The notes: a model not told the origin generated them from the letters alone. 64,000 bases of DNA from Nocardia terpenica (GCF_013186535.1 NZ_JABMCZ010000005.1:310001-374000), one strand, 5' to 3'. Shown: positions 44,029 to 55,991, counted from the first letter of the stretch. Numbers and translations are program-made.

Positions 44029-44865
44029 TCAGTTCGTCGGCATGTTCTCCGGGAACCAGGTGTTGTGGCTGGCCCCGCCGTCGACATAGATGATCGAGCC
44101 GGTGGTGCCGGGCAGCCAGTCCGACAGCAGCGTGACGATCGAGCGGGCGACCACGGTCGGGTCGTCGACATCCCAGCCGATCGGCGAGGCGCCGTCCCAG
44201 TAGGTGTTGAGCATGGTCAGCTGCTTGGCATCGTCGGTGGCGGTCCCGGCGATGGCCTTCGCGGCGAGCGTCTTGATCGGGCCCGCGGCAATGAGGTTGG
44301 AGCGAATCCGCTTGGCCTCGCCCACTTCCCGCGCCACATACCGGTTCACCGACTCCAGCGCGGCCTTGGCCACGCCCATCCAGTTGTAGTACGGCATCGC
44401 GGTGCGCGGATCGAAGTCCATGCCGACGATCGAGCCGCCCTCGTTCATGACGGGCAGCGCGGCGCGAGCCAGCGACGCGTAGCTCCACGCGGAGATCTCG
44501 AACGCCTTGGCCGCATCCGGGCCGGGGCCGTTCAGGAACGGGAACGCCTCGGGGCCCATCAGGGTGCGCGGCGCGAACGCGATCGAATGCAGCACGCCGT
44601 CGACGCCCTCGGGCGCGAGCTCACGCACCTTGTCGGCCAGGCCCGCCAGATCCTCCTCGCTGGTGACGTCGAGGGCGATGGCGGGGGGAACCTCCTGCGG
44701 CAGCCGCTTGGCGATCCGATCGATCAGCCGCAGCCGCTCCGGAATACCGGTGATGACCACCTTCGCACCCTGCTCCTGCGCCACCTTCGCGGCGTGGAAC
44801 GCGATCGACGAATCGGTGATGATGCCGGTGATGAGGACGGTCTTGCCTGCGAGCAATCCGCTCAT
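44029..44865 (-). CDS. inhA: NADH-dependent enoyl-ACP reductase InhA
   Basis: A 278-residue FabI-type reductase of the FAS-II pathway; reduces trans-2-enoyl-ACP during mycolic acid elongation. The cofactor motif GIITDSSIAFHAAKVAQEQG is almost that of M. tuberculosis InhA, with Ser94 equivalent in LHSIAFAP and the catalytic Tyr-Lys in YYNWMGVAKAALE. It is the target of isoniazid-NAD adducts in mycobacteria; none of the visible cofactor-loop residues suggests a resistance change. It follows fabG1 by 62 bp in the same operon. Confidence 0.96.
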   Translation of the reverse strand: MSGLLAGKTVLITGIITDSSIAFHAAKVAQEQGAKVVITGIPERLRLIDRIAKRLPQEVPPAIALDVTSEEDLAGLADKVRELAPEGVDGVLHSIAFAPRTLMGPEAFPFLNGPGPDAAKAFEISAWSYASLARAALPVMNEGGSIVGMDFDPRTAMPYYNWMGVAKAALESVNRYVAREVGEAKRIRSNLIAAGPIKTLAAKAIAGTATDDAKQLTMLNTYWDGASPIGWDVDDPTVVARSIVTLLSDWLPGTTGSIIYVDGGASHNTWFPENMPTN

Positions 44866-44927
44866 GGGGTGTGGGATCTCCTCGTTCGAGTCTGGTCGGT
44901 TGGGGTCCGAGATCGGGGTGAGCGGGC

Positions 44928-45650
44928 TCAGTGGCCCATGCTCATGCCGCCGTCCACCGGGATGATCGCGCCATTGATGTAGGCGGCATCGTTCGAGGCC
45001 AGGAAGCTGATCGCCGCGGCGACCTCCTCCGGCTGACCCGGACGCTGCGCCGGAATGCCGTACTTCATGACGACCTCGCGCATCTCGTCGCTGACTTCCT
45101 CGCGCGTCATGTCCGTATCAATGAACCCGGGCGAGACCACATTGGCGGTGATGTTCCGCGAACCGATCTCCCGGGTGATAGAGCGCGCGATACCGACGAG
45201 ACCGGCCTTCGACGCGGCGTAATTGACCTGGCCCGGTCCGCCGCCGAGACCGACCACCGAGCCGAGGAAGATCATGCGACCCCACTTGGCCCGGATCATC
45301 GCCCGCGTGGCCCGCTTCGCGCAGCGCCACGCGCCGGTGAGGTTGGCATCGATGACGCGGCTGAATTGTTCCTCGCTCATGCGCATCAGCAGCGTGTTGT
45401 CGACGATTCCGGCGTTGGCCACCAGCACCTCGACCGGCCCCTGCTTGGCCTCGATCTCAGCGAACGCCGATTCCACCGAATCGGCGTCCGTCACATCACA
45501 TTTCACACCGAACAGCCCGTCCGGCGCCCCCGACCCGCGATGCGTGACAGCAACCTTGTGTCCGTCGGCGACCAGCCGCTGCGCAACCGCGAGGCCGATG
45601 CCGCGGTTGCCGCCCGTCACCAGTACCGATCGGGATGTGAAGTTCGACAT
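44928..45650 (-). CDS. fabG1: 3-oxoacyl-ACP reductase FabG1 (MabA)
   Basis: A 240-residue SDR: TGGNRGIGLAVAQRL for NADPH, NAGIVDN, SVVGLGGGPGQVNYAASKAG with the catalytic Tyr and Lys, PGFIDTDM and the C-terminal VDGGMSMGH. It reduces long-chain beta-ketoacyl-ACP in mycolate-forming FAS-II. Gene order fabG1-inhA-hemH is the standard mycobacterial operon. Only 45 bp separate it from the VWA gene upstream, so read-through from the moxR cluster is possible. Confidence 0.96.
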   Translation of the reverse strand: MSNFTSRSVLVTGGNRGIGLAVAQRLVADGHKVAVTHRGSGAPDGLFGVKCDVTDADSVESAFAEIEAKQGPVEVLVANAGIVDNTLLMRMSEEQFSRVIDANLTGAWRCAKRATRAMIRAKWGRMIFLGSVVGLGGGPGQVNYAASKAGLVGIARSITREIGSRNITANVVSPGFIDTDMTREEVSDEMREVVMKYGIPAQRPGQPEEVAAAISFLASNDAAYINGAIIPVDGGMSMGH

Positions 45651-45695
45651 GGCAATAACCTACCTGCGTCCGCTGACACCGCGACGACCGACCCG

Positions 45696-46697
45696 TCAGG
45701 GCAGTCGCTGGCGGTACACCACACCGGTGATCACGCCCGCGGCGCTGAACAGCAGGCCCAGCAGCAACCACGGCCGACTGGCGTCGCCCCAGGTCAGCTC
45801 GTAGCCGATCTGCTGGCCCAGCTTGTTGTAGACGGCCGACAGGTCCTGCAGGGTGGAGGCGTTGTAGAACTCGCCGCCGGACAGCTGCGCGACCTTGCGC
45901 AGCGAATCGTCGTCCACCGGCACCGGCTGACTCTTCTTGCCGCCCATTCCGTCCGGGATATCGACCACGCCCCAGGTGGTGCCGAACGAAATCGTGGAAA
46001 TCGGAATGCCCTTGTCCTTGGCGCGCCGCGCCGCCACGAATTCGTGCCGGGGATTGTCGACATCGGCGGCGTCCGGCACGGTCTGCTTACCGTCGGACAT
46101 GAGCACGATGCGCGCGGGCGGCGGATCCTGCGCGCCACCCAGTACCGAACCCAGGGTATCGATCGACTGCAACGCCGCGAAGATACCGTCGCCGGTCGCG
46201 GTGCGCTCGGCGAGTTTCAGGCTGTCGATGGCGCCCTTGACCGATTCATGATTGGTGGTCGGCGAGACCAGGACCGAGGCCGTGCCCGCGAATGCCACCA
46301 CGCCGAGGTTGATGCCCTTCGGCAATTGGTCGACGAATTCCTTACCGGCCTTCTTGGCCACCTGAATTCGCGACGGCGGCACGTCGGTCGCCTCCATCGA
46401 CAGCGACACGTCGATCACCAGCATCACCGTGGCGCGATTGCGCGGCACCTTCTTCGTCGCCTGCGGCCCCGCGGCGGCAATGGTCAAAAAGACGAGGCCG
46501 ACCAGCAGCAGCGCCACCGGCACGTGCCGCCAGGCGCTGGGCCGCTTGGGCGCGACCTGCTCGAGCACCTCCATATTGGAGAAGCGCAGCATGTGCCGCT
46601 TGCGGCGGCGCTGCACGACGACGTACAGCACGGCCACGGCCGCGATCACGACCAGGAACAGCAGCCAGACGGCGGCGGTGAAATGCGAAATACTCAC
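45696..46697 (-). CDS. VWA-domain membrane protein (Rv1481-like)
   Basis: A 333-residue protein with an N-terminal membrane helix (residues about 8-28), a second one at about 57-77 (HVPVALLLVGLVFLTIAAAG), a von Willebrand A domain (MIDAS motif VIDVSLSMEATD, later MSDGKQTVPD) and a C-terminal membrane helix. Works with MoxR-type ATPases, likely in chelatase-like maturation of envelope proteins. GTG start at 46697 overlaps the stop of the DUF58 gene (GTGA). Confidence 0.9.
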   Translation of the reverse strand: MSISHFTAAVWLLFLVVIAAVAVLYVVVQRRRKRHMLRFSNMEVLEQVAPKRPSAWRHVPVALLLVGLVFLTIAAAGPQATKKVPRNRATVMLVIDVSLSMEATDVPPSRIQVAKKAGKEFVDQLPKGINLGVVAFAGTASVLVSPTTNHESVKGAIDSLKLAERTATGDGIFAALQSIDTLGSVLGGAQDPPPARIVLMSDGKQTVPDAADVDNPRHEFVAARRAKDKGIPISTISFGTTWGVVDIPDGMGGKKSQPVPVDDDSLRKVAQLSGGEFYNASTLQDLSAVYNKLGQQIGYELTWGDASRPWLLLGLLFSAAGVITGVVYRQRLP

Positions 46698-47692
46698 TGT
46701 CGAGGAACCCGCCCGCTCGGGGCGCCGAAGGTGTGGCGCCGGGTGGACACGAAACGGACCACGTCGGCGATCCAATCCCCATCGGTGCGCAGATTCAGCA
46801 CGGGCGCGCCGGCCCCGCGCAGCGCCTGCTCGACCTGCTCGCGATGCTGATGCGCCGCGCGCGCGAAATCGGTTCGCAGCGTGGAGGTTACGGTGAACTC
46901 GCGGGTGCGGCCGGTCTCCGGATCGTGCAGCACCACATCGCCCACGTCGGGCAGGTCCAGATCCAGCGGATCGAGCACCTCCACGGCGAGCAGATCGTGG
47001 CGGGCGGCGATGGCGCGCAGCGAACGCTGCCAGTCGATATCGCCGAGGAAGTCCGAGATCACCACGGCCAGACCGCGTTTGCGCTGCGGGCGGCGCAGCG
47101 CCTCGATGGCCTCGCGCAGATCGCCGCGCACGCCGTCGGCGGCGTGCGGGGTGGTCGCGATCCGGCGCAGCATGGACTGCGCGTGAATGCGCCCGCTGCG
47201 GGCCGGAATCCGGTACAGCCGCTCCCCGGTGGCGACGATCGCGCCGATCCGGTTGCCGCCGCCGCGGGTGAGATGGGTGACCGAGGCCGCCGCGGCCACC
47301 GCCAGATCCCGCTTCTGGCAGCCGACGCTGCCGAAGTCGAGGCTGGCCGACAGGTCGACCACGAGCCAGGTCTCCAGCTCGCGATCGGCGATCATCTGCC
47401 GCACGTGCGGGTGGGTGGTGCGCGCGGTGACCGACCAATCCATCTGGCGCACATCGTCTCCGGGCTGATACAGCCGCGCGTCCCCCGGCTCCGACCCCGG
47501 GCCCGGGATCAGGCCGAGGTGGTCGCCGTGCAGCACGCCGTCGAGGCGGCGGCGCACGGTCAGCTCCAGGGTCCGCAGCGCCGCCGACAGCCGCGGGTCC
47601 GACAGCTCACCGGCGCGGAACGACGGTGGGGCGTGGGGTGGGGTGTTCGCTGGAATCGTCACTGGTGCAACCGAATCCGATGCCCCGGTCAC
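46694..47692 (-). CDS. DUF58-domain protein (Rv1480-like)
   Basis: A 332-residue cytosolic protein with the DUF58 signature DARLYQPGDDVRQMDWSVTA and a VWA-like C-terminal region (LVVDLSASLDFGS, VVISDFLGDIDW). It is the usual middle partner between MoxR and the VWA membrane protein. The GTG at 47692 overlaps the moxR stop (GTGA) and is preferred; a second GTG at 47662 is possible. The three genes are translationally coupled. Confidence 0.9.
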   Translation of the reverse strand: MTGASDSVAPVTIPANTPPHAPPSFRAGELSDPRLSAALRTLELTVRRRLDGVLHGDHLGLIPGPGSEPGDARLYQPGDDVRQMDWSVTARTTHPHVRQMIADRELETWLVVDLSASLDFGSVGCQKRDLAVAAAASVTHLTRGGGNRIGAIVATGERLYRIPARSGRIHAQSMLRRIATTPHAADGVRGDLREAIEALRRPQRKRGLAVVISDFLGDIDWQRSLRAIAARHDLLAVEVLDPLDLDLPDVGDVVLHDPETGRTREFTVTSTLRTDFARAAHQHREQVEQALRGAGAPVLNLRTDGDWIADVVRFVSTRRHTFGAPSGRVPRQ

Positions 47693-48849
47693 TGACGCGG
47701 CTGTGCGGCGGCGCCCTGGCCGTTGGGCACGGGCGCACCCTGCGGCGCAACGCCCTGCTGACCCGGCGCGGGCATCGGGGCGGGACCGGGGGCACCCGCC
47801 CCGGGCGCGTTGGCCTGCGCGGCGACCTGCGGCAGGCCGACGGTCTGCAACACCCGGCGGATCACGTCGTCGGGGCTGACCTCGTCGGCGAGCGCGTCGT
47901 AGGACAGCACCAGCCGGTGCCGCAGCACATCCGGCACCACCTCGACCACGTCCTGCGGCACCACGTAGTCGCGGCCGCGGATGAGGGCGACGGCGCGGGC
48001 CGCGGCGATGATGCCGAGGCTGGCGCGCGGGGACGCGCCGTAGGCCACCCACCCGGCGACGTCGTCGAGACCGAACTCGGCGGGCTTGCGGGTCGCGGCG
48101 ATGACCCGGACCACGTAATCGACCAGCGCGTGATGCACGAAGGTGGTGGCGGCCAGCTGCTGCAGGCGGATCAGCTCGGCGGGCTCGAGCACCTGCTTGG
48201 GTTCGGGCGGGGTGACGCCCATCCGGTAGATGATCTCGCGCTCCTCCTCGACCGAGGGGTAGTCGACGACCACCTTGAACAGGAAGCGGTCGCGCTGCGC
48301 CTCCGGCAGCGGGTACACGCCCTCGCTCTCGATCGGGTTCTGGGTGGCCATCACCAGGAACGGATCGGGCATGGGGTAGGTCTTGCCGCCGATGGACACG
48401 TGCCGCTCGGCCATCACCTCGAGCAGCGCCGACTGCACCTTGGCCGGGGCGCGGTTGATCTCGTCGGCGAGTACGAAATTCGCGACCACCGGGCCCAGTT
48501 CGGTGTCGAACTCCTCGCGGCCCTGCCGGTAGATGCGGGTGCCGACGAGGTCGGTGGGCACCAGATCGGGAGTGAACTGGACGCGGGAGAACGAGCCGCC
48601 CACCACCTTGGCGAAGGTCTCCACCGCCAGCGTCTTGGCGATGCCGGGCACGCCCTCGAGCAGTACGTGCCCGCGCGCCAGCACGCCCACGAGCAGCCGC
48701 TCCACCAGGCGATCCTGGCCGACGATCACTCTTTTGACCTCGTAGATCGCCTTTTCCAGGGTCTGGACATCGCGCTCGAGGGTGTTGGGTGCAGGATCCG
48801 GCGCGTCCTTCACCGAACCCGCCGCGCTCACACCATCCGTCGAAGTCAC
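47689..48849 (-). CDS. moxR1: MoxR-family AAA+ ATPase
   Basis: A 386-residue AAA+ ATPase: Walker A LLEGVPGIAKTLAVETFA, Walker B FVLADEINRAPAKVQSALLE, sensor ATQNPIESEGVYPLPEAQRD (contains the arginine finger region). The GTG at 48849 is chosen because GGGGAG precedes it. MoxR proteins act as chaperone-like ATPases for VWA clients; in mycobacteria this operon also relates to division and stress. The C-terminus has a Pro/Gln/Ala-rich tail of about 40 residues. Confidence 0.93.
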   Translation of the reverse strand: MTSTDGVSAAGSVKDAPDPAPNTLERDVQTLEKAIYEVKRVIVGQDRLVERLLVGVLARGHVLLEGVPGIAKTLAVETFAKVVGGSFSRVQFTPDLVPTDLVGTRIYRQGREEFDTELGPVVANFVLADEINRAPAKVQSALLEVMAERHVSIGGKTYPMPDPFLVMATQNPIESEGVYPLPEAQRDRFLFKVVVDYPSVEEEREIIYRMGVTPPEPKQVLEPAELIRLQQLAATTFVHHALVDYVVRVIAATRKPAEFGLDDVAGWVAYGASPRASLGIIAAARAVALIRGRDYVVPQDVVEVVPDVLRHRLVLSYDALADEVSPDDVIRRVLQTVGLPQVAAQANAPGAGAPGPAPMPAPGQQGVAPQGAPVPNGQGAAAQPRQ

Positions 48850-48995
48850 CAAACTCCCCGCTTTCGCCTTGGTCTTTGTGCGTGCTGGCCCCAACTATTC
48901 CAGGTATCGGCGGAAGATGCCGCAACCGGTATCCATTCGGCCACGCCACCACCGCCGACATCGGGCGGGGCGATATCGATACTGCCGCCGGGGAT

Positions 48996-50414
48996 TTACG
49001 TGAGCAACCGGACCGCGTAGGGCATCATGCCGCCCTCGCGCACCGCGGCGACCCGCACGACCTCGCCCGATTCGGGCGCTTCGACCATCTGGCCGCCGCC
49101 CAGATACAACGCCACGTGCTCGCTGCCGCCCGCGCCCCAGAACAGCATGTCCCCGCGCTCGCGCTCGGCCACCGGCACCCGGGTGCCCATGGTGTACTGG
49201 TACCCGCTGTAGTGCGGCAGCGAGATGCCGACACCGGCGAAGGCGTAGACCATCAGCCCCGAGCAGTCGAAGCCGACCTTGTCGAAATCGCCGTAGCTGT
49301 CGGCGACGCCGCCGTCGTGAATGCCCTTGGTGGGCCCGTTCTCGTCGCCACCGCCCCAGGCGTAGGTGACGCCCAGCTGCGACAGGGCGCGATCCACCAC
49401 GGTTTCCACCAGTTCGGCGCGGTCCCCGGAGGGGCGGGTCGGGGCGGTCATCGACTGCCGCGGCGGCGGCGAGTTGTCGAGCTGGGTGTGCGGGCGCTTG
49501 CCCGAACCGACCTGTGCCGCACGCTCCTTGGCGGCCCGGTCGGCGGCGCTGCGGGCGGCCGCGGCCGCGGCGGCGGCCTGCGCGGCGGCCTCCTCGGCCC
49601 GGCGCTGCTGATCCCAGGCCAGGAAGGCACTGCGCTGGCCCTGTAACCCGGCCACCTGCTGGCGGGCCGCGTCCAGTCGCTGCTGGGCCGAATCCCGTTG
49701 CCGCATCAGGGCGTTGCGCTGCTGGGCCTGCTGCTGCTGAGCCGCCTGCGCCGCGGCCACGGCATTGGTCGCCTCGACCTTCTTGCGCTCGGCGACGGCC
49801 GCGGCGGCATCGGCGGCCTGTTTGGCCTGCCGCGCGGTGGAATCCCGGTTGGCCCGTTCGATTTGGGCGCGCCGCAGCCCGTTCATGGCCTGCTGCTGCG
49901 TCGTGGTGATCGCGCTGAGCACCGTGGCGCGGTCGAGGGCGATGCCCGGATCCGCGCCGGTGAGGTACTCCAGCACCGAGTTCGCGCCGGGGCGGGTGTA
50001 GGCGGCGACCGCGAATCTGTCGAAATCGGCCTGTGCCGCGGCCACTTTCGCGCCCGCGTCGGCGAGGTCGCGCTGGGTGCCCGCGACCACGGCGGCGGCC
50101 GCGTCGACGGCGTCGCGCGCGGTCTGCAGATCCACCAGCGCCTTGTTCACCGCCTCGCGCTTGCTCGCCACCTCGGCGTCGAGCTGTCGCAGTTGCTGGT
50201 CGGCGGTGGCGACCTCGTTGATCAGCCCGCTCACCTCGCCGACACCCGCGTCGACCTGTCCGTTGGCGGCGGCGATGTCACCGTCGCTGGGGTTGGGTGG
50301 CGGCGGGGGCACCGCCGCGACCATGGTCGCGGCGACCGTCAGCGCGACCGCGCCCAGTAGCAATCCCAGAGCGACCGTGGCCACGCCCCCCGGCCGCCGT
50401 ACCGGCACTCGCAT
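48996..50414 (-). CDS. ripA: RipA-type NlpC/P60 peptidoglycan endopeptidase
   Basis: A 472-residue secreted hydrolase. Signal peptide to about residue 35, then a long coiled-coil region rich in Ala, Gln and Lys (about residues 45-320), a Pro-rich linker, and a C-terminal NlpC/P60 domain with catalytic Cys in FDCSGLMVYAF and His in GSEHVALYLGGGQM. It cleaves peptidoglycan stem peptides and is needed for septum splitting in mycobacteria. ATG 50414 is preceded by GGAGG. Upstream 291 bp are promoter and leader DNA, including the inverted repeat at 50548. Confidence 0.92.
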   Translation of the reverse strand: MRVPVRRPGGVATVALGLLLGAVALTVAATMVAAVPPPPPNPSDGDIAAANGQVDAGVGEVSGLINEVATADQQLRQLDAEVASKREAVNKALVDLQTARDAVDAAAAVVAGTQRDLADAGAKVAAAQADFDRFAVAAYTRPGANSVLEYLTGADPGIALDRATVLSAITTTQQQAMNGLRRAQIERANRDSTARQAKQAADAAAAVAERKKVEATNAVAAAQAAQQQQAQQRNALMRQRDSAQQRLDAARQQVAGLQGQRSAFLAWDQQRRAEEAAAQAAAAAAAARSAADRAAKERAAQVGSGKRPHTQLDNSPPPRQSMTAPTRPSGDRAELVETVVDRALSQLGVTYAWGGGDENGPTKGIHDGGVADSYGDFDKVGFDCSGLMVYAFAGVGISLPHYSGYQYTMGTRVPVAERERGDMLFWGAGGSEHVALYLGGGQMVEAPESGEVVRVAAVREGGMMPYAVRLLT

Positions 50415-50547
50415 CACACCTCCCTGGATCCGACCGCGGTTCCCGGGGAACGAGCCGATCACCGGGACAAATCGGGCGATCAGTCACCGGCATCGCCTCA
50501 GAGCCACCAGCCACCACCTGCATCTCAGGGGTAGCTGAAGGCCCTTG

Positions 50548-50572
50548 TGACACTTCTTCCCCAAGAGTGTCA
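50548..50572. promoter_or_regulatory. inverted repeat in the ripA upstream region
   Basis: TGACACT (50548-50554) and AGTGTCA (50566-50572) form a perfect 7-bp inverted repeat with an 11-bp spacer, about 135 bp upstream of the ripA start. An operator or RNA hairpin. Nothing else in 50415-50705 is supported. Confidence 0.4.
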
Positions 50573-50705
50573 TTTGAAACCGTACGACACTTTGTCCACG
50601 GAAGAAACACGGATCACAGAATCACAGTCGCGTAATTCGGCCATTGCCCACAAGTTGCCAGATGAGGGCCGTGATTCGGAGGGTAGAAACGAACCGGACG
50701 CTTAG

Positions 50706-51254
50706 TTACTTGCCATCATCACGTACCGGCTGGCCGGTTTCGCGAGCGGCCCTGCGGGACTTCAGGAAATACAGCCCCGCGATGAACACGATCGTCCCGG
50801 TCAGGAGGACGGCGGTGACGGCGGTCCAGGAGATCGTCTCGGGCTTTTCGAGGCTGTCGACGAAGGCGCGGGCGGCCTCGACGCTGTGGCCCGCGTGCCG
50901 GTTCTTGGCGACGTCCTCGGCGCGCTCGAGGCGGTCGCGGCTGATGGTGTCGCTGTAGGTGCCCGCCCAGTCGTCGCTGAGGGCGACCACCGTGCCGTGT
51001 TCCTGCTTGCCGACCTCGGTGGCCAGGTCGCGCAGATCCGAATCGCGGCCGCGGTTGCCCTGCAGCACGACGATGCTCAACTGGATGCCGTGCGCACGGG
51101 CGTCGGTGACGATCTCGGCGAGTTGGGTCTGGTCCTGACCGGAGGGCGTCGCGACGTGATTGACCGAGAGATCCAGCAGGATCGCATCGAGATCGGTGTC
51201 GGGCGGTAGCGCCGCGGCCATGGGGGTGAAAACCGAGGTGTGCGAGACGGTCAT
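50706..51254 (-). CDS. membrane-anchored conserved protein (Rv1476-like)
   Basis: A 182-residue protein with a soluble N-terminal TPM/DUF6676-like fold (MAAALPPDTDLDAILLDLSV, GIQLSIVVLQGN, VVALSDDWAGTYSDTISRDR) and a C-terminal membrane helix at about residues 144-166 followed by a basic tail. Its place beside ripA and opposite acn matches Rv1476. Function unknown. The ATG at 51254 lies 222 bp from the divergent acn start. Confidence 0.85.
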   Translation of the reverse strand: MTVSHTSVFTPMAAALPPDTDLDAILLDLSVNHVATPSGQDQTQLAEIVTDARAHGIQLSIVVLQGNRGRDSDLRDLATEVGKQEHGTVVALSDDWAGTYSDTISRDRLERAEDVAKNRHAGHSVEAARAFVDSLEKPETISWTAVTAVLLTGTIVFIAGLYFLKSRRAARETGQPVRDDGK

Positions 51255-51356
51255 CTTCCATCCGGTCGTAATCGTCAACAGGCTTGGGTGAACACTACGC
51301 GACCGGGGCATGATGGAACCTGTCGCGCCGCGCCGGACGTTGCCCCGCGCGTTTCA

Positions 51357-51372
51357 TAGGACAAGCGTACTG
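51357..51372. promoter_or_regulatory. AcnR operator-like site upstream of acn
   Basis: TAGGACAAGCGTACTG matches, except for its first base, the AcnR operator pattern CAGNACnnncGTACTG described for Corynebacterium glutamicum. It lies 105 bp before the acn ATG, and acnR is encoded just after acn. Confidence 0.65.
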
Positions 51373-51476
51373 TTACGGTTGGAAGCACGAGGCGCACAGC
51401 CCAGACTGCGCCCTCGACCGAGCCGTCGGCACAGCCCCGCCGACGGCCACCCTCACCGACGAGTGGAGCTGAACGT

Positions 51477-54275
<2,799 letters not shown>

Positions 54276-54292
54276 TCCCGAATGCGATCATG

Positions 54293-54327
54293 TCCTGACC
54301 CCCCGAATTCGCTTCGGGGGATCAGGA
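54293..54327 (+). terminator. hairpin after acn
   Basis: A 15-bp stem (54293-54307 with 54313-54327, one mismatch) and a 5-nt loop lie 18 bp after the acn stop. No T-run follows, so it may be a rho-independent-like or mRNA-stabilising hairpin. Confidence 0.6.
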
Positions 54328-54378
54328 TCTCCGCTCGTCGTCTCGTGCAAGACCCCCGTCCCGGACCTGAGCCAGATG

Positions 54379-54408
54379 GCCCCCGCCTCGGCGAAGCCGG
54401 GGCGGGGG
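54379..54408 (+). terminator. second GC-rich hairpin, just before acnR
   Basis: A 13-14-bp stem (54379-54392 with 54396-54408) with a 3-nt loop ends about 30 bp before the acnR ATG. It may terminate or attenuate read-through from acn into acnR. Confidence 0.45.
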
Positions 54409-54438
54409 TCTCGCGCACCATCCCGTTTGGAGGAGCCC

Positions 54439-55005
54439 ATGCCCAAGGTCAGCGATGACCACCTTGCCGCGCGGCGCAGCCAGATCTTGGACGGGGCGCG
54501 GCGCTGTTTCGCCGAATACGGCTACGAGGGTGCGACGGTCCGCCGCCTCGAGGAGGCCATCGGGCTGTCGCGGGGCGCGATCTTCCACCACTTCCGCGAC
54601 AAGGACGCGCTGTTTCTGGCCCTCGCCCAGGAGGACGCCGAGCGGATGGCCGAGGTGGCGGCCAACCAGGGCATCGTGCAGGTGATGCGCGAAATGCTCG
54701 CCAACCCTTCGCAATACAACTGGCTGGGCACCCGACTCGAGATCGCCCGCCGGTTGCGCACCGACCCGGAGTTCGCCGCCGGATGGACGCAGCGCTCGGC
54801 CGAGCTGACCGCCGCCACGCTGGCGCGGCTGGAGCGCCGCAAGGCCGCCGGGGCGCTGCGCGACGACGTGCCGACCGATGTCCTGCTCGGCTACCTGGAC
54901 CTGGTGCTGGACGGTCTCATCGCCCGCATCGCCTCGGGCCATGCGAACGACAATCTGGAGGCCGTCCTGGATCTGGTGGAGGCGTCGGTGCGCCGCAAGC
55001 ACTAG
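54439..55005 (+). CDS. acnR: TetR-family aconitase repressor AcnR
   Basis: A 188-residue TetR regulator: HTH AARRSQILDGARRCFAEYGY and GLSRGAIFHHFRDKDALFLA, C-terminal ligand domain able to bind citrate in corynebacterial homologues. GGAGG precedes the ATG. Position directly after acn and the operator upstream of acn make it the aconitase repressor. Its stop overlaps that of the convergent LysB-like gene by 4 bp. Confidence 0.93.
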   Translation: MPKVSDDHLAARRSQILDGARRCFAEYGYEGATVRRLEEAIGLSRGAIFHHFRDKDALFLALAQEDAERMAEVAANQGIVQVMREMLANPSQYNWLGTRLEIARRLRTDPEFAAGWTQRSAELTAATLARLERRKAAGALRDDVPTDVLLGYLDLVLDGLIARIASGHANDNLEAVLDLVEASVRRKH

Positions 55006-55802
55006 TGCCCGAAGGTGGCGTTGATCCACTCGGCGGCGTGCGTCGTCCAGACGACATTCGTGCCCGGTATGGGGTGGGCGTTGTAGAGCACGTGCTGACC
55101 GTCCGGCCAGGGGGTCAGGTAGCCGATGACGCCGTTCACCGCGTCCGCGTAGCGCTGCAGATTGGCCACCGGGTCCAGCAGCAGGAAGCGCAGCAGCTCC
55201 TGGAAGATCAGGTAGGTGACGTTGCCGAAGCGCGCGCCCTCGACGAACGAGAACGGTGAGATCCCCACGTCGATGATGTGCAGCGGGGAATCGGCCGGGG
55301 AGGCGGTGATGATGTCGCCGGGGTTGGCGTACTCGCGCACCTGCACCGACGCGGGCCACGGCCCGTGCTGGCCGTGCAGCCCGAAGGTATTCGCCGGGCA
55401 CAGGTTGTTCACCGAATCTCCCGCCGCCCGAACCGGATTGGCGATATTCACCGCGAACGCGACCTGCAGCGGGCTGCCGTCGGCATTGGTGTACTCCCCC
55501 GACCGCATGCCCTCGAGGATTCCGCTCACGCACAGGCCGCCGAGCGAATAGCTCAGCAGCCCACACACATTCGGTGAGTCCTGGATGGCTTGGACCCCGG
55601 CGGCGATGCCGTCGCGCACCGAGGTGTCCAGCGACGGCCCCCACAGATCCGGGTCGGGCCCGATCGAGGCGGGCCAGTCCGGTTCGAAACCGTGGAAGAA
55701 TCTCGGATCCAGCAGATCCGTCACGGCCTGCTGCATGCCCGCCGGGTCACCGTCCGCGTCGCGGGGCTCGCCGACACCTCGGAACGTGATGACATCGATC
55801 AT
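55002..55802 (-). CDS. LysB-like mycolyl-arabinogalactan esterase homologue
   Basis: A 266-residue serine hydrolase similar in layout to mycobacteriophage lysin B: ITFRGVGEPRD at the N-terminus, nucleophile motif LLSYSLGGLCVSGILEGM, IANPVRAAGDS (compare WGNPMRQ in phage LysB), VREYANPGDIITASPAD with the likely Asp, and HVLYNAHPIPG with the likely His. LysB cleaves mycolic acid esters from arabinogalactan. It has no signal peptide, and no phage genes surround it, so it is a chromosomal relative with unknown physiological role. GAGGAGAA precedes the ATG. Confidence 0.72.
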   Translation of the reverse strand: MIDVITFRGVGEPRDADGDPAGMQQAVTDLLDPRFFHGFEPDWPASIGPDPDLWGPSLDTSVRDGIAAGVQAIQDSPNVCGLLSYSLGGLCVSGILEGMRSGEYTNADGSPLQVAFAVNIANPVRAAGDSVNNLCPANTFGLHGQHGPWPASVQVREYANPGDIITASPADSPLHIIDVGISPFSFVEGARFGNVTYLIFQELLRFLLLDPVANLQRYADAVNGVIGYLTPWPDGQHVLYNAHPIPGTNVVWTTHAAEWINATFGH

Positions 55803-55991
55803 CGGGTTCTCCTCATCGAGAATCCCCTCCCATCCTCAAAGGTAGATCCTGGAAATACCCAACGCCCAGTCCGGTATGCGACCGAGAACGAGCCGATGCC
55901 GGGCCGTGAATTTCCGGTCCGGGCGCGCGGGCGTGAGCGACCACACGGCGAAATCGGAAATAGCAGACATGCGCCGGTGGTTCGCCAGGTT

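Noticed and set aside
55002..55802. Prophage lysis gene
   Set aside because: No integrase, structural genes or attachment sites are near.
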